Assembly (NCBI RefSeq): GCF_001999245.1
Contig: NZ_CP019630.1
Coordinates: forward strand, 5,485,001-5,549,000
Length of the DNA stretch: 64,000 bases
Reading direction: 5' to 3'
DNA from: Roseibium algicola
GTDB taxonomy: Bacteria > Pseudomonadota > Alphaproteobacteria > Rhizobiales > Stappiaceae
Shown piece after piece: positions 20,295 through 29,364 of this stretch (positions within the stretch are counted from its first letter, which is position 1; each line of letters starts with the position of its first letter). A model generated the notes under the pieces. It did no database searches. It saw nothing but the letters and a program-made list of their open reading frames with translations, and had not been told where the DNA came from. The translations under genes were made by a program, and so were the position numbers.

Positions 20295-21181
20295 GTGATA
20301 CGACGTTGCCTCCAACCGTCGCGGAGCGGAAGACCAGCTCCGGTGCTCTGGCCCATACGATCTATGTCCTTCGGGAAAATCCGGTCACGGCCCTGTCTTT
20401 CGCCATGTTCGCTTTTTTCATCGGATCAGCACTGCTCGGACCTGCACTGGTTCCCTACGATCCGCTGCAGACGAATGCGGCAAATGCATTGCAGGCCCCC
20501 AGCTGGTCTCATTGGTTCGGAACCGACAATCTTGGCCGCGATGTCTTTTCAAGGGTGATCGTTGCAACGCGCCTTGATCTGATCATCTCGGTGTCCGCTG
20601 TCGCGCTTTCCTTCGTCATCGGTTCGGTCCTTGGTGCCGTGGCGGGTTACCGTGGAGGCTGGCTGGACGTAGTGCTCAACCGGTTTCTCGACACCATCAT
20701 GGCCTTTCCATTGTTCGTGCTGGCCATGGGCATTGTGGCGGCGCTCGGGAATTCGATTTCCAACATCATTCTGGCCACTGCGATCATCAACATTCCGTTC
20801 TACGCCCGTCTTGTTCGTGCGGAGGTCAACATCCGGCGGGAAGCCGGCTTCACGCTTGCCGCAAAGCTTGCCGGCAATTCGGATACCAGGGTGCTTGCGT
20901 TTCACATATTCCCGAATGCCCTGCCGCCGATGATGGTGCAGGTCTCGCTCAATCTCGGGTGGGCCATTTTGAACGCGGCCGGATTGTCCTTTATCGGCCT
21001 TGGTGTTCGTCCGCCCACACCGGAGTGGGGCATCATGGTTGCTGAAGGCGCGAATTTCATCGTGTCCGGCGAGTGGTGGCTGGCGTTGTTTCCGGGGCTC
21101 TGGCTGATGCTGGCAGTCTTTACCTTCAACCTGATGGGAGACGGTCTACGCGACATCGTCGACCCGCGTCGTCGGACCTGA
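20291..21181 (+). CDS. ABC transporter permease (DppC-type)
   Basis: Second permease (296 residues), DppC/OppC family. A short cytoplasmic N-terminus leads into a first helix (PVTALSFAMFAFFIGSALLGPALVPYDP). The motif WFGTDNLGRDVFSRVIVATRLDL at about residues 74-96 is diagnostic of this family, and the EAA loop RAEVNIRREAGFTLAAKLAGNSDTRVLAFHIFPNALPP lies near 177-214. Its ATG overlaps the stop of the preceding permease; 11 bases separate it from the ATPase gene. Confidence 0.93.
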   Translation: MSDTTLPPTVAERKTSSGALAHTIYVLRENPVTALSFAMFAFFIGSALLGPALVPYDPLQTNAANALQAPSWSHWFGTDNLGRDVFSRVIVATRLDLIISVSAVALSFVIGSVLGAVAGYRGGWLDVVLNRFLDTIMAFPLFVLAMGIVAALGNSISNIILATAIINIPFYARLVRAEVNIRREAGFTLAAKLAGNSDTRVLAFHIFPNALPPMMVQVSLNLGWAILNAAGLSFIGLGVRPPTPEWGIMVAEGANFIVSGEWWLALFPGLWLMLAVFTFNLMGDGLRDIVDPRRRT

Positions 21182-21192
21182 GGAGCTTTGCC

Positions 21193-22824
21193 ATGCTGAC
21201 CATCAAGGATCTCAAAGTTGCCTTCAAGACGCGCCGCGGAGACGTTCAGGCCGTCAAGGGTATCAGCTTCGACCTGGCCAAGGGCGAACGTCTGGGCATT
21301 GTCGGGGAAAGCGGATCGGGAAAATCCGTTACATCCTATGCCCTGATGCGCATTCTGGACGCCGGTGGCCGGATCAAATCCGGTGAGGCGGTATATGACG
21401 GTATCGATCTCAAACAGGCGGCGGAGCGCGACATGCGTGAAATCCGCGGTCGGGAGATCTCGATGATCTTTCAGAACCCGCGTGCCGCACTCAATCCCAT
21501 TCGGAAAGTTGGGCACCAGCTTGAGGACGTCCTTCGCCAGCATGGCCGGGCGACCAGGCAAAATGCGAAAGCAAAGGCAATCGAGGCACTGGAGGCGGTG
21601 AAGATCAACGAGGCTGCTGAGCGTTACGAAGCCTATCCCTTCGAGCTTTCGGGGGGCATGTGCCAGCGCGTCGTGATTGCCATTGCGCTTGCCTGTGACC
21701 CCAAGCTTCTCATCGCGGACGAGCCGACCACCGGCCTCGATATCACCACCCAAAAGGCCGTCATGGACCTTGTCGATGATCTTGTTCGGGCGCGCGAAAT
21801 GTCTTCGATCCTGATTACGCACGATCTCGGCCTGGCGTCCGAATATTGCGACCGCATCGTCGTGATGAAGGACGGTGTCATTGTGGAGGAGGGCAGGCCG
21901 GCGGACCTGTTTTCAAACCCTCGACATGCCTATACCAGAAAACTGGTGGACGCGACGCCGCGGCGCGGAGCCAGCATTCGTTCATTGCTGCCGGAAGATC
22001 AACGCGCGCCGCTGGCCGCACGGACAATCGGCAATTCTCCGATGATGGAAGTCGTCAACCTGACCAAGACCTATCAAGGCAAATCCGGTCCGGTGTACGC
22101 CGTCAAGGGCATCAGCTTCACCATTCGCGAAGGCGAAAGTGTCGGACTGGTCGGCGAATCCGGCTGCGGAAAATCCACCACGTCTTCCATGATCGTGCGA
22201 CTGCTTGATCCGACGTCAGGCCACCTGCTTTTCAGGGGCGAGGATATTGCCAAGCTCCCGTCGGAGAACTTCTCCCGGCATCCACTGCGGCAGAAAATCC
22301 AGATGGTTTTCCAGGATGCGACGGACAGTCTCAATCCCAGACATACCGCCCGTCAGTCGATAGCCGAACCCTTGAAGCGTTTGACAGGATTGAAAGGCGC
22401 CCACTTGGGCGAACGGGTGGAAGAGCTGGCCGCATTGACAGGCTTGCCGAGCCATCTTCTTGATCGGTTTCCGCACCAGCTGTCAGGGGGGCAGAAGGCG
22501 CGCGTCGGCATAGCCAGGGCAATCGCCCCGGATCCCGATCTCCTGATCCTTGATGAGCCGACTGCCGCTCTGGATGTTTCCATTCAGGCCGTTGTCCTGA
22601 ACCTGCTTGCAGACCTGCGGGCCCGGCTTGGCATGAGTTACCTTTTCGTCAGCCATGATCTCAATGTCGTGCGTCTGCTGTGCGACCATGTCGTCGTCAT
22701 GAAGGGCGGCAAAGTTGTTGAGGCGGGAGCCGTCGAGACGGTCATGGACACGCCCCAGAACCCGTACACTCGCGAATTGCTTACGGCTGCGCCCCAGGCA
22801 CCGGCGCGCAAAACCGCCGCCTAA
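21193..22824 (+). CDS. ABC transporter ATP-binding protein, fused DppD-DppF
   Basis: Double ATPase (543 residues from the ATG at 21193, preceded by GAGGAGC). Two complete nucleotide-binding domains lie in one chain. The first has Walker A GESGSGKSV at about residue 37 and signature LSGGMCQR; the second has Walker A GESGCGKSTT at about 322 and signature LSGGQKARVGIARA. Each half also has Walker B and an H-loop histidine (ITHDLGLAS, VSHDLNVV). The linker follows the oligopeptide-transporter C-terminal segment (LFSNPRHAYTRKLVDATPRRG). Energises the two permeases just upstream. An earlier in-frame codon inside the permease gene is unlikely to be used. Confidence 0.93.
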   Translation: MLTIKDLKVAFKTRRGDVQAVKGISFDLAKGERLGIVGESGSGKSVTSYALMRILDAGGRIKSGEAVYDGIDLKQAAERDMREIRGREISMIFQNPRAALNPIRKVGHQLEDVLRQHGRATRQNAKAKAIEALEAVKINEAAERYEAYPFELSGGMCQRVVIAIALACDPKLLIADEPTTGLDITTQKAVMDLVDDLVRAREMSSILITHDLGLASEYCDRIVVMKDGVIVEEGRPADLFSNPRHAYTRKLVDATPRRGASIRSLLPEDQRAPLAARTIGNSPMMEVVNLTKTYQGKSGPVYAVKGISFTIREGESVGLVGESGCGKSTTSSMIVRLLDPTSGHLLFRGEDIAKLPSENFSRHPLRQKIQMVFQDATDSLNPRHTARQSIAEPLKRLTGLKGAHLGERVEELAALTGLPSHLLDRFPHQLSGGQKARVGIARAIAPDPDLLILDEPTAALDVSIQAVVLNLLADLRARLGMSYLFVSHDLNVVRLLCDHVVVMKGGKVVEAGAVETVMDTPQNPYTRELLTAAPQAPARKTAA

Positions 22825-22845
22825 GATATTTTGGAAGGACTAGAC

Positions 22846-24684
22846 ATGATCCGCGAACTTCCCTTCACGCTCGCCGGGCTCCGGCAGGCCTATGCCGAAG
22901 GCTTGTCTGTTGAGGCCGTGATCGAAGAAGCCTTCAGGCGGCTTGATGCCACCGGCGACCCGGGAATCTTCATTCACCAGGCACGAGAAACGGCACTTGC
23001 TGAGGCCCGCAGTCTAGGCAATCCCGATAGCCGGCCTCTTTGGGGAATTCCCTATGTGGCCAAGGACAATATCGACGTGGCTGGCATGCCGACGACTGCG
23101 GCGTGCCCGGATTTCGAGTATTTCGCTGATAGCGATGCTTTTGTCGTTGGACGTCTTCGGCAAGCGGGCGCAATTTGTCTTGGAAAGACCAATCTCGATC
23201 AATTCGCGACTGGCCTCGTCGGAGTGAGAACGCCATACCCCGTGCCATTGAACGCGGTGGATCCGGAAATCGTTCCCGGTGGCTCTTCCTCAGGCTCGGC
23301 CGTTGCTGTTGCCCACGGCTTTGCGTGCTTCTCGCTGGGAACCGACACGGCCGGGTCCGGGCGTGTGCCGGCAGCCCTCAACGGCATTGTGGGGCTCAAA
23401 CCAAGCCTAGGCGTTCTGTCCGGCTCAGGTCTGGTCCCTGCGTGCCGGACCCTCGATACGATCTCGATTTTTGCCATGACCGTTGCGGACGCATGGGCCG
23501 TATTCGAGACTGCTGCAGGCTACGACCAGGCAGATGCCTATTCCAGGCAGCTGCCGGTCCAGAAACTGTCTGCCAGTCAGGGAACTGTAAGGATCGCGGT
23601 CCCTGACGATGCTTCACTGAAAACCTTCGGTGACATGGCTCAGGCGGACCATTTCAGGGCAACGATCGCATCGCTGCGCACGCAGGGGGCCGTTGTGCAG
23701 GAAATCGATTTTCAGCCGTTTTACGATGTCGCTAGCCTGCTCTACGAGGGGGCCTGGGTCGCGGAACGTACGGCTGCTGTCGGCAATCGTCTGATTGATG
23801 CGCCGCAGACGCTTCATCCGACGACGCGCGCAATTATCGAACCGGGTCTTTCTTTGACCGCTGTCGACGCATTCCGTGGACTTTACAAGCTGCAGGACCT
23901 GCGCTGGATATGTGATGAGCTTTTGGCAGAGACCGACTTCCTCTGCGTTCCGACGATACCGACATTCGTCTCGGTAGAAGAAATTACCGTTGACCCCATT
24001 GGCCCGAATTCAGGCCTTGGCACCTACACGAATTTCGTAAACCTTCTAGATCTTTGCGGTATTGCCGTGCCAACAGGTTTGCGACAGGACGGCCGGCCTG
24101 GAAGCCTGACCGTTCTGGCCCGCTGCGGTCAGGATGCAGCCGCCGCCGCGCTTGCCGCTACAGTGGAAGCGGGGCCGCTTGGAGCAACGACCTGGGCTCG
24201 GCAGAAACCTGCACTGACCACAAGCGAGATCGCTGCCGGTGAAATAGCTGTTGCGGTCTGCGGCGCCCACATGTCGGGACTGCCGCTAAACAAGGAGCTG
24301 ATTTCTCACGGCGCACGCTTTGTAAAATCCAGCAAGACAGCACCGGAATACCGTTTCTTTGCGCTTGCAGGCGGGCCTCCGAAGCGGCCGGGCCTTGTGC
24401 AGGTTGGCGCCGGCTCGGGCGGATCAATCAATGTGGAGGTCTGGGCAATGCCGCTTGAGACCTTCGGCAGTTTCATGACGGGTATTCCGGCACCGCTGTG
24501 CATCGGCACGGTCAAGCTGGAAGACGGAACCGGCGTAAAGGGATTTTTGTGTGAAGGACATGCAGTTGAAGGGGCTGTTGAAATCACCGAACTGAGTTCC
24601 TGGCGAACCTATCTTTCCTCAGTGGTTGCTTCCGTTCCCCAGCCGGATGTCTCTGACGAGAAGCTGACCGCGCATGCAAGCTGA
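22846..24684 (+). CDS. atzF: Allophanate hydrolase (AtzF family)
   Basis: Amidase-signature enzyme (612 residues) expected to hydrolyse allophanate to ammonia and CO2. The Ser-cisSer-Lys triad is visible: Lys73 in YVAKDNIDVAG, the cis-Ser in PGGSSSGSAVAVAHG (about 148) and the nucleophilic Ser171 in GTDTAGSGRVPA. After about residue 440 comes the smaller C-terminal domain typical of full-length AtzF (AVCGAHMSGLPLNKELISHG and the GAGSGGSINVEVWAMP region). The start at ATG 22846 is downstream of GGAAGGAC; a TTG at 22831 is possible. Neither urea carboxylase nor cyanuric-acid genes are in the window, so the source of allophanate is unclear. Last gene of the ABC unit. Confidence 0.88.
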   Translation: MIRELPFTLAGLRQAYAEGLSVEAVIEEAFRRLDATGDPGIFIHQARETALAEARSLGNPDSRPLWGIPYVAKDNIDVAGMPTTAACPDFEYFADSDAFVVGRLRQAGAICLGKTNLDQFATGLVGVRTPYPVPLNAVDPEIVPGGSSSGSAVAVAHGFACFSLGTDTAGSGRVPAALNGIVGLKPSLGVLSGSGLVPACRTLDTISIFAMTVADAWAVFETAAGYDQADAYSRQLPVQKLSASQGTVRIAVPDDASLKTFGDMAQADHFRATIASLRTQGAVVQEIDFQPFYDVASLLYEGAWVAERTAAVGNRLIDAPQTLHPTTRAIIEPGLSLTAVDAFRGLYKLQDLRWICDELLAETDFLCVPTIPTFVSVEEITVDPIGPNSGLGTYTNFVNLLDLCGIAVPTGLRQDGRPGSLTVLARCGQDAAAAALAATVEAGPLGATTWARQKPALTTSEIAAGEIAVAVCGAHMSGLPLNKELISHGARFVKSSKTAPEYRFFALAGGPPKRPGLVQVGAGSGGSINVEVWAMPLETFGSFMTGIPAPLCIGTVKLEDGTGVKGFLCEGHAVEGAVEITELSSWRTYLSSVVASVPQPDVSDEKLTAHAS

Positions 24685-24703
24685 ACTTTTGACATACGAG
24701 GGT

Positions 24704-26173
24704 TCAGTCAGTGCGGGAAATTGAGGGTAGGCGGAATGTTTCTTCTGATTGCTGATTGCCAAGCTCTTCGCAGGCCAGCGTCCCCAGGCGGTGAATAGCG
24801 GATTCAAGTGCGTCCGACCAAACGTCGCCGCAACTGATGCGAAGGCAATGTGCATAAAGGCCTGATGCGGTGAAAAGACTGCCAGGAGCAAAGCAGATAT
24901 TTTGATTTAAGGCCTTGTAATAAAGAATTGTTGTGTCGATATTTTTGTTCATTTCTATCCACAAGACGAAGCCGCCGTCCGGATGTGTGACCCTGGTACC
25001 CGCCGGAAAGGACTGTGCAATGGCCCGGCGTGCGCGCGCGACATTGGTTTCCATTGTCCGGGCCATGCGAGACACATGGCGCTCGAAGTCCCGGGATGAC
25101 AGAAATTCAGCCAAAGCCAGTTGAGGTGCCAACGGGTTGCAGATTGAGGCGGAGAACTTGACCTTGGTGATTTGGGCAATGCGGCCGGGAGCGCGGATCC
25201 AGCCGGTTCGGTAGCCTGGGGCGAGGGTTTTCGAGAAAGAGCTGCAATAGAAGATCTCGGTCTCGTGCGGCAGACTGAAAAACGGTGCCGGACGGCATCC
25301 GCCAAACCCGAGGCCGCCGTAGGTATCATCTTCGATCAAGGGTGTCTTGTAACGGTCCAGCAGCTTCAGGACAGAACGTTTCACCGGCTCCGGCATCATG
25401 GTGCCGAGTGGGTTGGTGAAGCTGGACGACAAGGCAACGGCAGTTACGGTTCCCGATTTCAGAGCCAGCTCGAGTGCGGACGGATCGATGCCGTCCCGCG
25501 AGGTTGGCAACTCCCAGGCCTTCAGTTTCAGGCGTTCGAGCACCTGCAGCAGTCCGAAATAGGCGGGCGATTCGACGGCAATCGTATCGCCCGGCTGTGT
25601 GAGCGTTTGAAGTGCGAGCCCTAAAGCTTCGGTGCAGCCACTCGTAATGACAATTTCTTCCTGGGAAACTGTGCTGCCATGCAGGCACATAAGCTTTGCG
25701 ATTTCTCTCCTGAGTTCCGGTAACCCCTGAGCAGACCCATAGGCGTTGAGTTGCTGTCCTTTCGAGCGGAGGAGTCGTGCCTGCAAGGCGTTCAGCGGCT
25801 CTGCGGCCAGCAGAGACGGGGCGGGAATGGCGCAGCCAAGCGGCACATATGCCGGGTTTGACGCATGTTCGAGCATCTCCAGGTAAGGAGCTTGAAACAC
25901 GACACTGCGGCTGGTCTCGGGTGGTGTTGTTTTACTGGGCTCGATGAGCCTGTGGCTTGCTGGACGGGTGACGAAATAGCCGGACTTTGCCTGTGCCCGG
26001 ATATAGCCTTTGTCCTCGAGATGGGCATAGGCCTGGTTGGCTGTCGACAGGCTAACGGAATAACTGCGCATGGTGCGCCGGAGGGAAGGGAACCTCTCCC
26101 CGGGCTTCAAGGTGCCTTTGTCGATCAGCTGAGCCAGGGACTGGGCAACAGACTGGTATTTGAACGAAACCAT
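24704..26173 (-). CDS. MocR-type regulator (GntR HTH fused to aminotransferase-like domain)
   Basis: A 489-residue chimera with an N-terminal GntR winged helix (residues about 5-70, PGERFPSLRRTMRSYSVSLSTANQAYAHLE) linked to a fold-type I PLP aminotransferase domain. The PLP lysine is in YCSSFSKTLAPGYRTGWIRAP and the Asn/Asp cofactor contacts are in SSSFTNPLGTMMPE and LIEDDTYGG, so cofactor binding should be intact. MocR proteins usually act as PLP- or substrate-sensing regulators. It is convergent with the allophanate hydrolase and divergent from the cupin gene, which is its most likely target together with its own gene. Confidence 0.9.
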   Translation of the reverse strand: MVSFKYQSVAQSLAQLIDKGTLKPGERFPSLRRTMRSYSVSLSTANQAYAHLEDKGYIRAQAKSGYFVTRPASHRLIEPSKTTPPETSRSVVFQAPYLEMLEHASNPAYVPLGCAIPAPSLLAAEPLNALQARLLRSKGQQLNAYGSAQGLPELRREIAKLMCLHGSTVSQEEIVITSGCTEALGLALQTLTQPGDTIAVESPAYFGLLQVLERLKLKAWELPTSRDGIDPSALELALKSGTVTAVALSSSFTNPLGTMMPEPVKRSVLKLLDRYKTPLIEDDTYGGLGFGGCRPAPFFSLPHETEIFYCSSFSKTLAPGYRTGWIRAPGRIAQITKVKFSASICNPLAPQLALAEFLSSRDFERHVSRMARTMETNVARARRAIAQSFPAGTRVTHPDGGFVLWIEMNKNIDTTILYYKALNQNICFAPGSLFTASGLYAHCLRISCGDVWSDALESAIHRLGTLACEELGNQQSEETFRLPSISRTD

Positions 26174-26272
26174 TTCAACTGTATCTGTTCATTTTCGAGT
26201 TTTTGTATCTGTTTTGATTTTAGGAGAGATGTCAAACCGGGTCGGACATTTCATCAATCAGGAGTGCCGGAC

Positions 26273-26641
26273 ATGGCAATGGAACATCCGATCCGTTTCA
26301 CGGAAAAACTTGCAAGGCTCGAAGGGTTATGGTCGCCGCGCGTCATTGCGGAAATGAACGATTACCAGTTCAAGATCGTCCGCATTCAAGGAGACTTCGT
26401 CTGGCATGATCATCCTGAAACGGATGAGACCTTCATCGTTCTCAAGGGCGAAATCCGCATCGATTTTCGTGATCGCACCGTGGTACTGGGCGAGGGGGAA
26501 ATGTACGTCGTGCCGAAGGGCGTCGAGCACAAGCCTTATGCGGACTCGGAAGCCGAGCTGCTGCTGATCGAACCGAAGGGTATTCTCAATACCGGCCATG
26601 CGGGCGGAGACAGGACCCAGGAAAATGATCTCTGGATCTGA
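26273..26641 (+). CDS. Cupin-domain protein
   Basis: Small single-domain cupin (122 residues from the ATG at 26273, with AGGAGTG upstream). The metal-site motif is visible as WHDHPETDETFIVLKGEIRIDF near residues 41-62 (His, His, Glu and Gly of cupin motif 1) and GEMYVVPKGVEHKPY near 75-90 (motif 2 with its His). The reaction is unknown; similar small cupins act as isomerases, dioxygenases or sugar-binding proteins. Divergently oriented from the MocR regulator across about 100 bases, so it is probably controlled by it. Confidence 0.85.
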   Translation: MAMEHPIRFTEKLARLEGLWSPRVIAEMNDYQFKIVRIQGDFVWHDHPETDETFIVLKGEIRIDFRDRTVVLGEGEMYVVPKGVEHKPYADSEAELLLIEPKGILNTGHAGGDRTQENDLWI

Positions 26642-26708
26642 CAAGGTTGTTCGGGCCGGGACTTTTGTGCGTTCCGGCCTCGCCAACGAGGCAGTTCTCG
26701 GCGAGCTT

Positions 26709-27110
26709 TTACTGCCCTGCGGGCCAGATAAATTCGATGCGGATACCACCGGGTTCAGCCAGCATCATGTGCCTGCGTGGGCCTCCGCCGAGAGGCTCCG
26801 GCATAAATTCGATCTCGACTCCCGGCCAGGCCTTCACCTTTTCGGCAATTTCCAGCAGCTTTTCTTCGCTTGAGACTTCAAGGGCCAGATGGTGGAGGCC
26901 GATATTGGTTTTCCTGTCGAAGCCCGTCACAGGCCTTGTGCGGTCTGCCTGCCAGAGCGTCAGGCGGGCGGTGCCGTCGGAAACGGTTGTTCGCGGGTAG
27001 TTGTCATCACGTGCCAGCAGTTGCCAGCCGAGCAGCTCGGTGAAAAAGGCGGTGGTCTGGTCCAGATCTCGGACTGTAAGGCCCAGGTGGTTGATGCCTT
27101 TGGTGGTCAC
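26709..27110 (-). CDS. VOC (glyoxalase/bleomycin-resistance) family protein
   Basis: Small VOC-fold protein (133 residues from a GTG at 27110). The N-terminal module begins KGINHLGLTVRDLDQTTAFFTELLGW with a probable metal His, a second His sits in IGLHHLALEVSSEEKL, and the C-terminal Glu in GGIRIEFIWP completes a typical metal triad. The GTG start is chosen because AGGA precedes it and the VOC fold starts right after; an ATG at 27158 would add 16 residues. The substrate is unknown. It is convergent with the cupin gene and divergent from rpsB. Confidence 0.75.
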   Translation of the reverse strand: MTTKGINHLGLTVRDLDQTTAFFTELLGWQLLARDDNYPRTTVSDGTARLTLWQADRTRPVTGFDRKTNIGLHHLALEVSSEEKLLEIAEKVKAWPGVEIEFMPEPLGGGPRRHMMLAEPGGIRIEFIWPAGQ

Positions 27111-27275
27111 GGTGGAGTGTCCTTGCTGTGGCGAGTTCAAAATAGGTATAAATGACATGATTGTTCGTCAACACACGTCGCTGCTTATCAAGGTATCGAA
27201 ACGTGAGCTTGCGTCAGGGCGGGAAAATTCGATTTTCAAACAGCGATTGGGTTGAAGAAAACCGGCCCTTGGGCC

Positions 27276-27304
27276 TTGAAATAAAATTTCTTCCCAACTA
27301 TAAG
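27276..27304 (+). promoter_or_regulatory. Promoter of the rpsB-tsf operon
   Basis: TTGAAA at 27276-27281, a 17-base spacer and TATAAG at 27299-27304, close to the ideal sigma-70 form. It lies about 130 bases before rpsB and implies a 5' leader of roughly 120 bases, compatible with S2-dependent autoregulation known for rpsB-tsf in other bacteria. Confidence 0.7.
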
Positions 27305-27431
27305 GCGCGCATTCCACACGCAAGGGGCGGAAACCGAGCTTATCGGGGTCCTTCCGGTGGCCGAAGGGAAATCTCTCCGGTCCACATCCTCTTGCGGAGG
27401 TCAAACCGGAAAAACTCAGGAGATAAGGGCC

Positions 27432-28232
27432 ATGTCTTTGCCCGATTTCACCATGCGTCAGCTGCTGGAAGCTGGCGTTCACTTTGGTCACCAGAAACAC
27501 CGTTGGAACCCGCGCATGGGTCAGTACATCTTTGGTGTACGCAACGATGTTCACATCATGGACCTGTCCCAGACCGTTCCGCTTCTGCACCAGGCTCTGA
27601 AGGCCGTGTCCGACACGGTTGCCGGCGGTGGCCGCGTTCTGATCGTAGGTACCAAGCGCCAGGCACAGGAATCTGTCGCATCTGCAGCGCGCAACTCCGC
27701 TCAGTATTACGTCAACGCACGTTGGCTCGGCGGCATGCTGACGAACTGGAAGACCATCTCCCAGTCCATCCAGCGCCTGCGCAAGCTGGAAGAAACCCTG
27801 TCTTCCGACGCTGCCAACGCTCTGACCAAGAAAGAGCGTCTGTTCATGGACCGCGAGCGTGAAAAGCTCGAGCGGAACCTTGGCGGTATCAAGGACATGG
27901 GCGGTATTCCGGACCTGATCTTCGTGATCGACACGAACCGCGAAGCCATTGCCATCCAGGAAGCCCGTCGTCTGGGTATTCCGGTTGCCGCGATCCTCGA
28001 TTCCAACTCCAATCCGGAAGGCATCACCTATCCGGTGCCGGGTAACGACGATGCCGGCCGCGCTCTGTCGCTGTACTGCGACCTGATCGCTCGTGCCGCC
28101 ATCGACGGTATTTCCCGTGCACAGGGTGCTTCCGGCATGGACATCGGCGCTTCCGAAGAAGCTCCGGTTGAAGAAGTTCTTGCTGAGGCTTCTGAAGAAG
28201 CTCCGGCTGAAGCAGCAGCTGCCGAGGCTTAA
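27432..28232 (+). CDS. rpsB: 30S ribosomal protein S2
   Basis: Ribosomal protein S2 (266 residues from the ATG at 27432). The start gives [20 protein letters not shown], the expected N-terminus, after a CAGGAGATAAGG ribosome-binding site. Conserved S2 segments are [40 protein letters not shown] (here [17 protein letters not shown]) and [19 protein letters not shown]. An extra C-terminal tail of about 25 residues rich in Glu and Ala follows the fold, as in related alphaproteobacteria. First gene of the rpsB-tsf pair. Confidence 0.98.
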   Translation: MSLPDFTMRQLLEAGVHFGHQKHRWNPRMGQYIFGVRNDVHIMDLSQTVPLLHQALKAVSDTVAGGGRVLIVGTKRQAQESVASAARNSAQYYVNARWLGGMLTNWKTISQSIQRLRKLEETLSSDAANALTKKERLFMDREREKLERNLGGIKDMGGIPDLIFVIDTNREAIAIQEARRLGIPVAAILDSNSNPEGITYPVPGNDDAGRALSLYCDLIARAAIDGISRAQGASGMDIGASEEAPVEEVLAEASEEAPAEAAAAEA

Positions 28233-28239
28233 GCCTCTC

Positions 28240-28261
28240 CTGCCGCGGTCTGCCGCGGCAG
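28240..28261 (+). terminator. Intercistronic hairpin between rpsB and tsf
   Basis: A perfect 9-bp stem (CTGCCGCGG at 28240-28248 with CCGCGGCAG at 28253-28261) and a TCTG loop, 8 bases after the rpsB stop. No U-run follows, so it is more likely an attenuator or mRNA-stability element than a full terminator. Confidence 0.6.
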
Positions 28262-28377
28262 AATACTGTTGAAATTCGCAAGGCGGGCTGCATTTTGTTG
28301 CAGCCCCGTCATAAAGGCGCGGAAGGCCATGGGCTAAACCGTGTCTCATCTGAAACCCCCCATGCACGAGGCAATCG

Positions 28378-29295
28378 ATGAGCATTACCGCTGCGATGGT
28401 AAAAGAGCTCCGCGAGAAATCCGGCGCTGGCATGATGGACTGCAAGACCGCCCTGACTGAAGCAGGCGGTGATATGGAAGCAGCTGTTGACTGGCTGCGC
28501 ACCAAAGGTCTGGCCAAGGCTGCCAAGAAGGCAGGCCGTGTGGCTGCTGAAGGTCTGGTCGGCGTTGCCGCCGATGGCAACAAGGCTGCCGTGATCGAGC
28601 TGAACTCCGAAACCGACTTCGTTGCACGCAACGAAGGGTTCCAGGAGCTGGTCTCCAATGTGGCCAAGGTAGCCGTCGGCACCGATGGTTCCGTTGAAGC
28701 CGTTTCCGCTGCAAACCTTGGCGGCAAGCCGGTTGCAGAAGCGATCACCGATGCGATCGCCACGATCGGCGAAAACATGACCCTGCGCCGCACTGCGGTT
28801 CTGGCCGTAAACGAAGGCGTTGTCGCGACCTACGTTCACAGTGCTGTTTCCGACGGTCTCGGCAAGATCGGCGTTCTGGTGGCTCTGGAATCCGCTGGTG
28901 ACAAGGACAAGCTGAACGGCCTTGGCCGTCAGATTGCCATGCACGTTGCTGCAACAAGCCCGCTGTCGCTGAACACCGAAGAACTGGATCCGACCGTTGT
29001 CGAACGTGAGAAGTCTGTCTTCTCCGAACAGGCACGCGAATCCGGCAAGCCGGAAAACATCATTGAAAAAATGGTGGAAGGCCGTTTGCGCAAATTCTAC
29101 GAGGAAGTTACCCTCGTGAAGCAGGCCTTCGTGATCAACCCGGATCAGACGGTTGAGCAGGCCGTAGAGGCGCTCGCTAAAGAAATCGGCGCTGAAGTCA
29201 AACTTACCGGCTTTGTCCGCTTCGCAATCGGCGAAGGGATCGAGAAGGAAGAGCAAGACTTCGCCGCAGAGGTGGCAGCAGCCACCGGGCAGTAA
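28378..29295 (+). CDS. tsf: Elongation factor Ts
   Basis: EF-Ts (305 residues), the guanine-nucleotide exchange factor that regenerates EF-Tu-GTP. It has the N-terminal UBA-like domain ([21 protein letters not shown]), the core contact motif [12 protein letters not shown] at about residues 75-86 and the dimerisation subdomains, with the [16 protein letters not shown] end region. Located 145 bases after rpsB as usual; a strong terminator follows. Confidence 0.98.
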   Translation: MSITAAMVKELREKSGAGMMDCKTALTEAGGDMEAAVDWLRTKGLAKAAKKAGRVAAEGLVGVAADGNKAAVIELNSETDFVARNEGFQELVSNVAKVAVGTDGSVEAVSAANLGGKPVAEAITDAIATIGENMTLRRTAVLAVNEGVVATYVHSAVSDGLGKIGVLVALESAGDKDKLNGLGRQIAMHVAATSPLSLNTEELDPTVVEREKSVFSEQARESGKPENIIEKMVEGRLRKFYEEVTLVKQAFVINPDQTVEQAVEALAKEIGAEVKLTGFVRFAIGEGIEKEEQDFAAEVAAATGQ

Positions 29296-29303
29296 GCTCA
29301 AGG

Positions 29304-29335
29304 AAAAGCGCCGGCAAGTCCGGCGCTTTTTTTTT
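29304..29335 (+). terminator. Rho-independent terminator of rpsB-tsf
   Basis: An 11-bp stem (AAAAGCGCCGG at 29304-29314 with CCGGCGCTTTT at 29320-29330), a CAAGT loop and a run of nine T's in total. It starts 9 bases after the tsf stop and is textbook in form. Confidence 0.95.
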
Positions 29336-29364
29336 AGAAAGACAATTTCAAAAAGGGTGCACCC

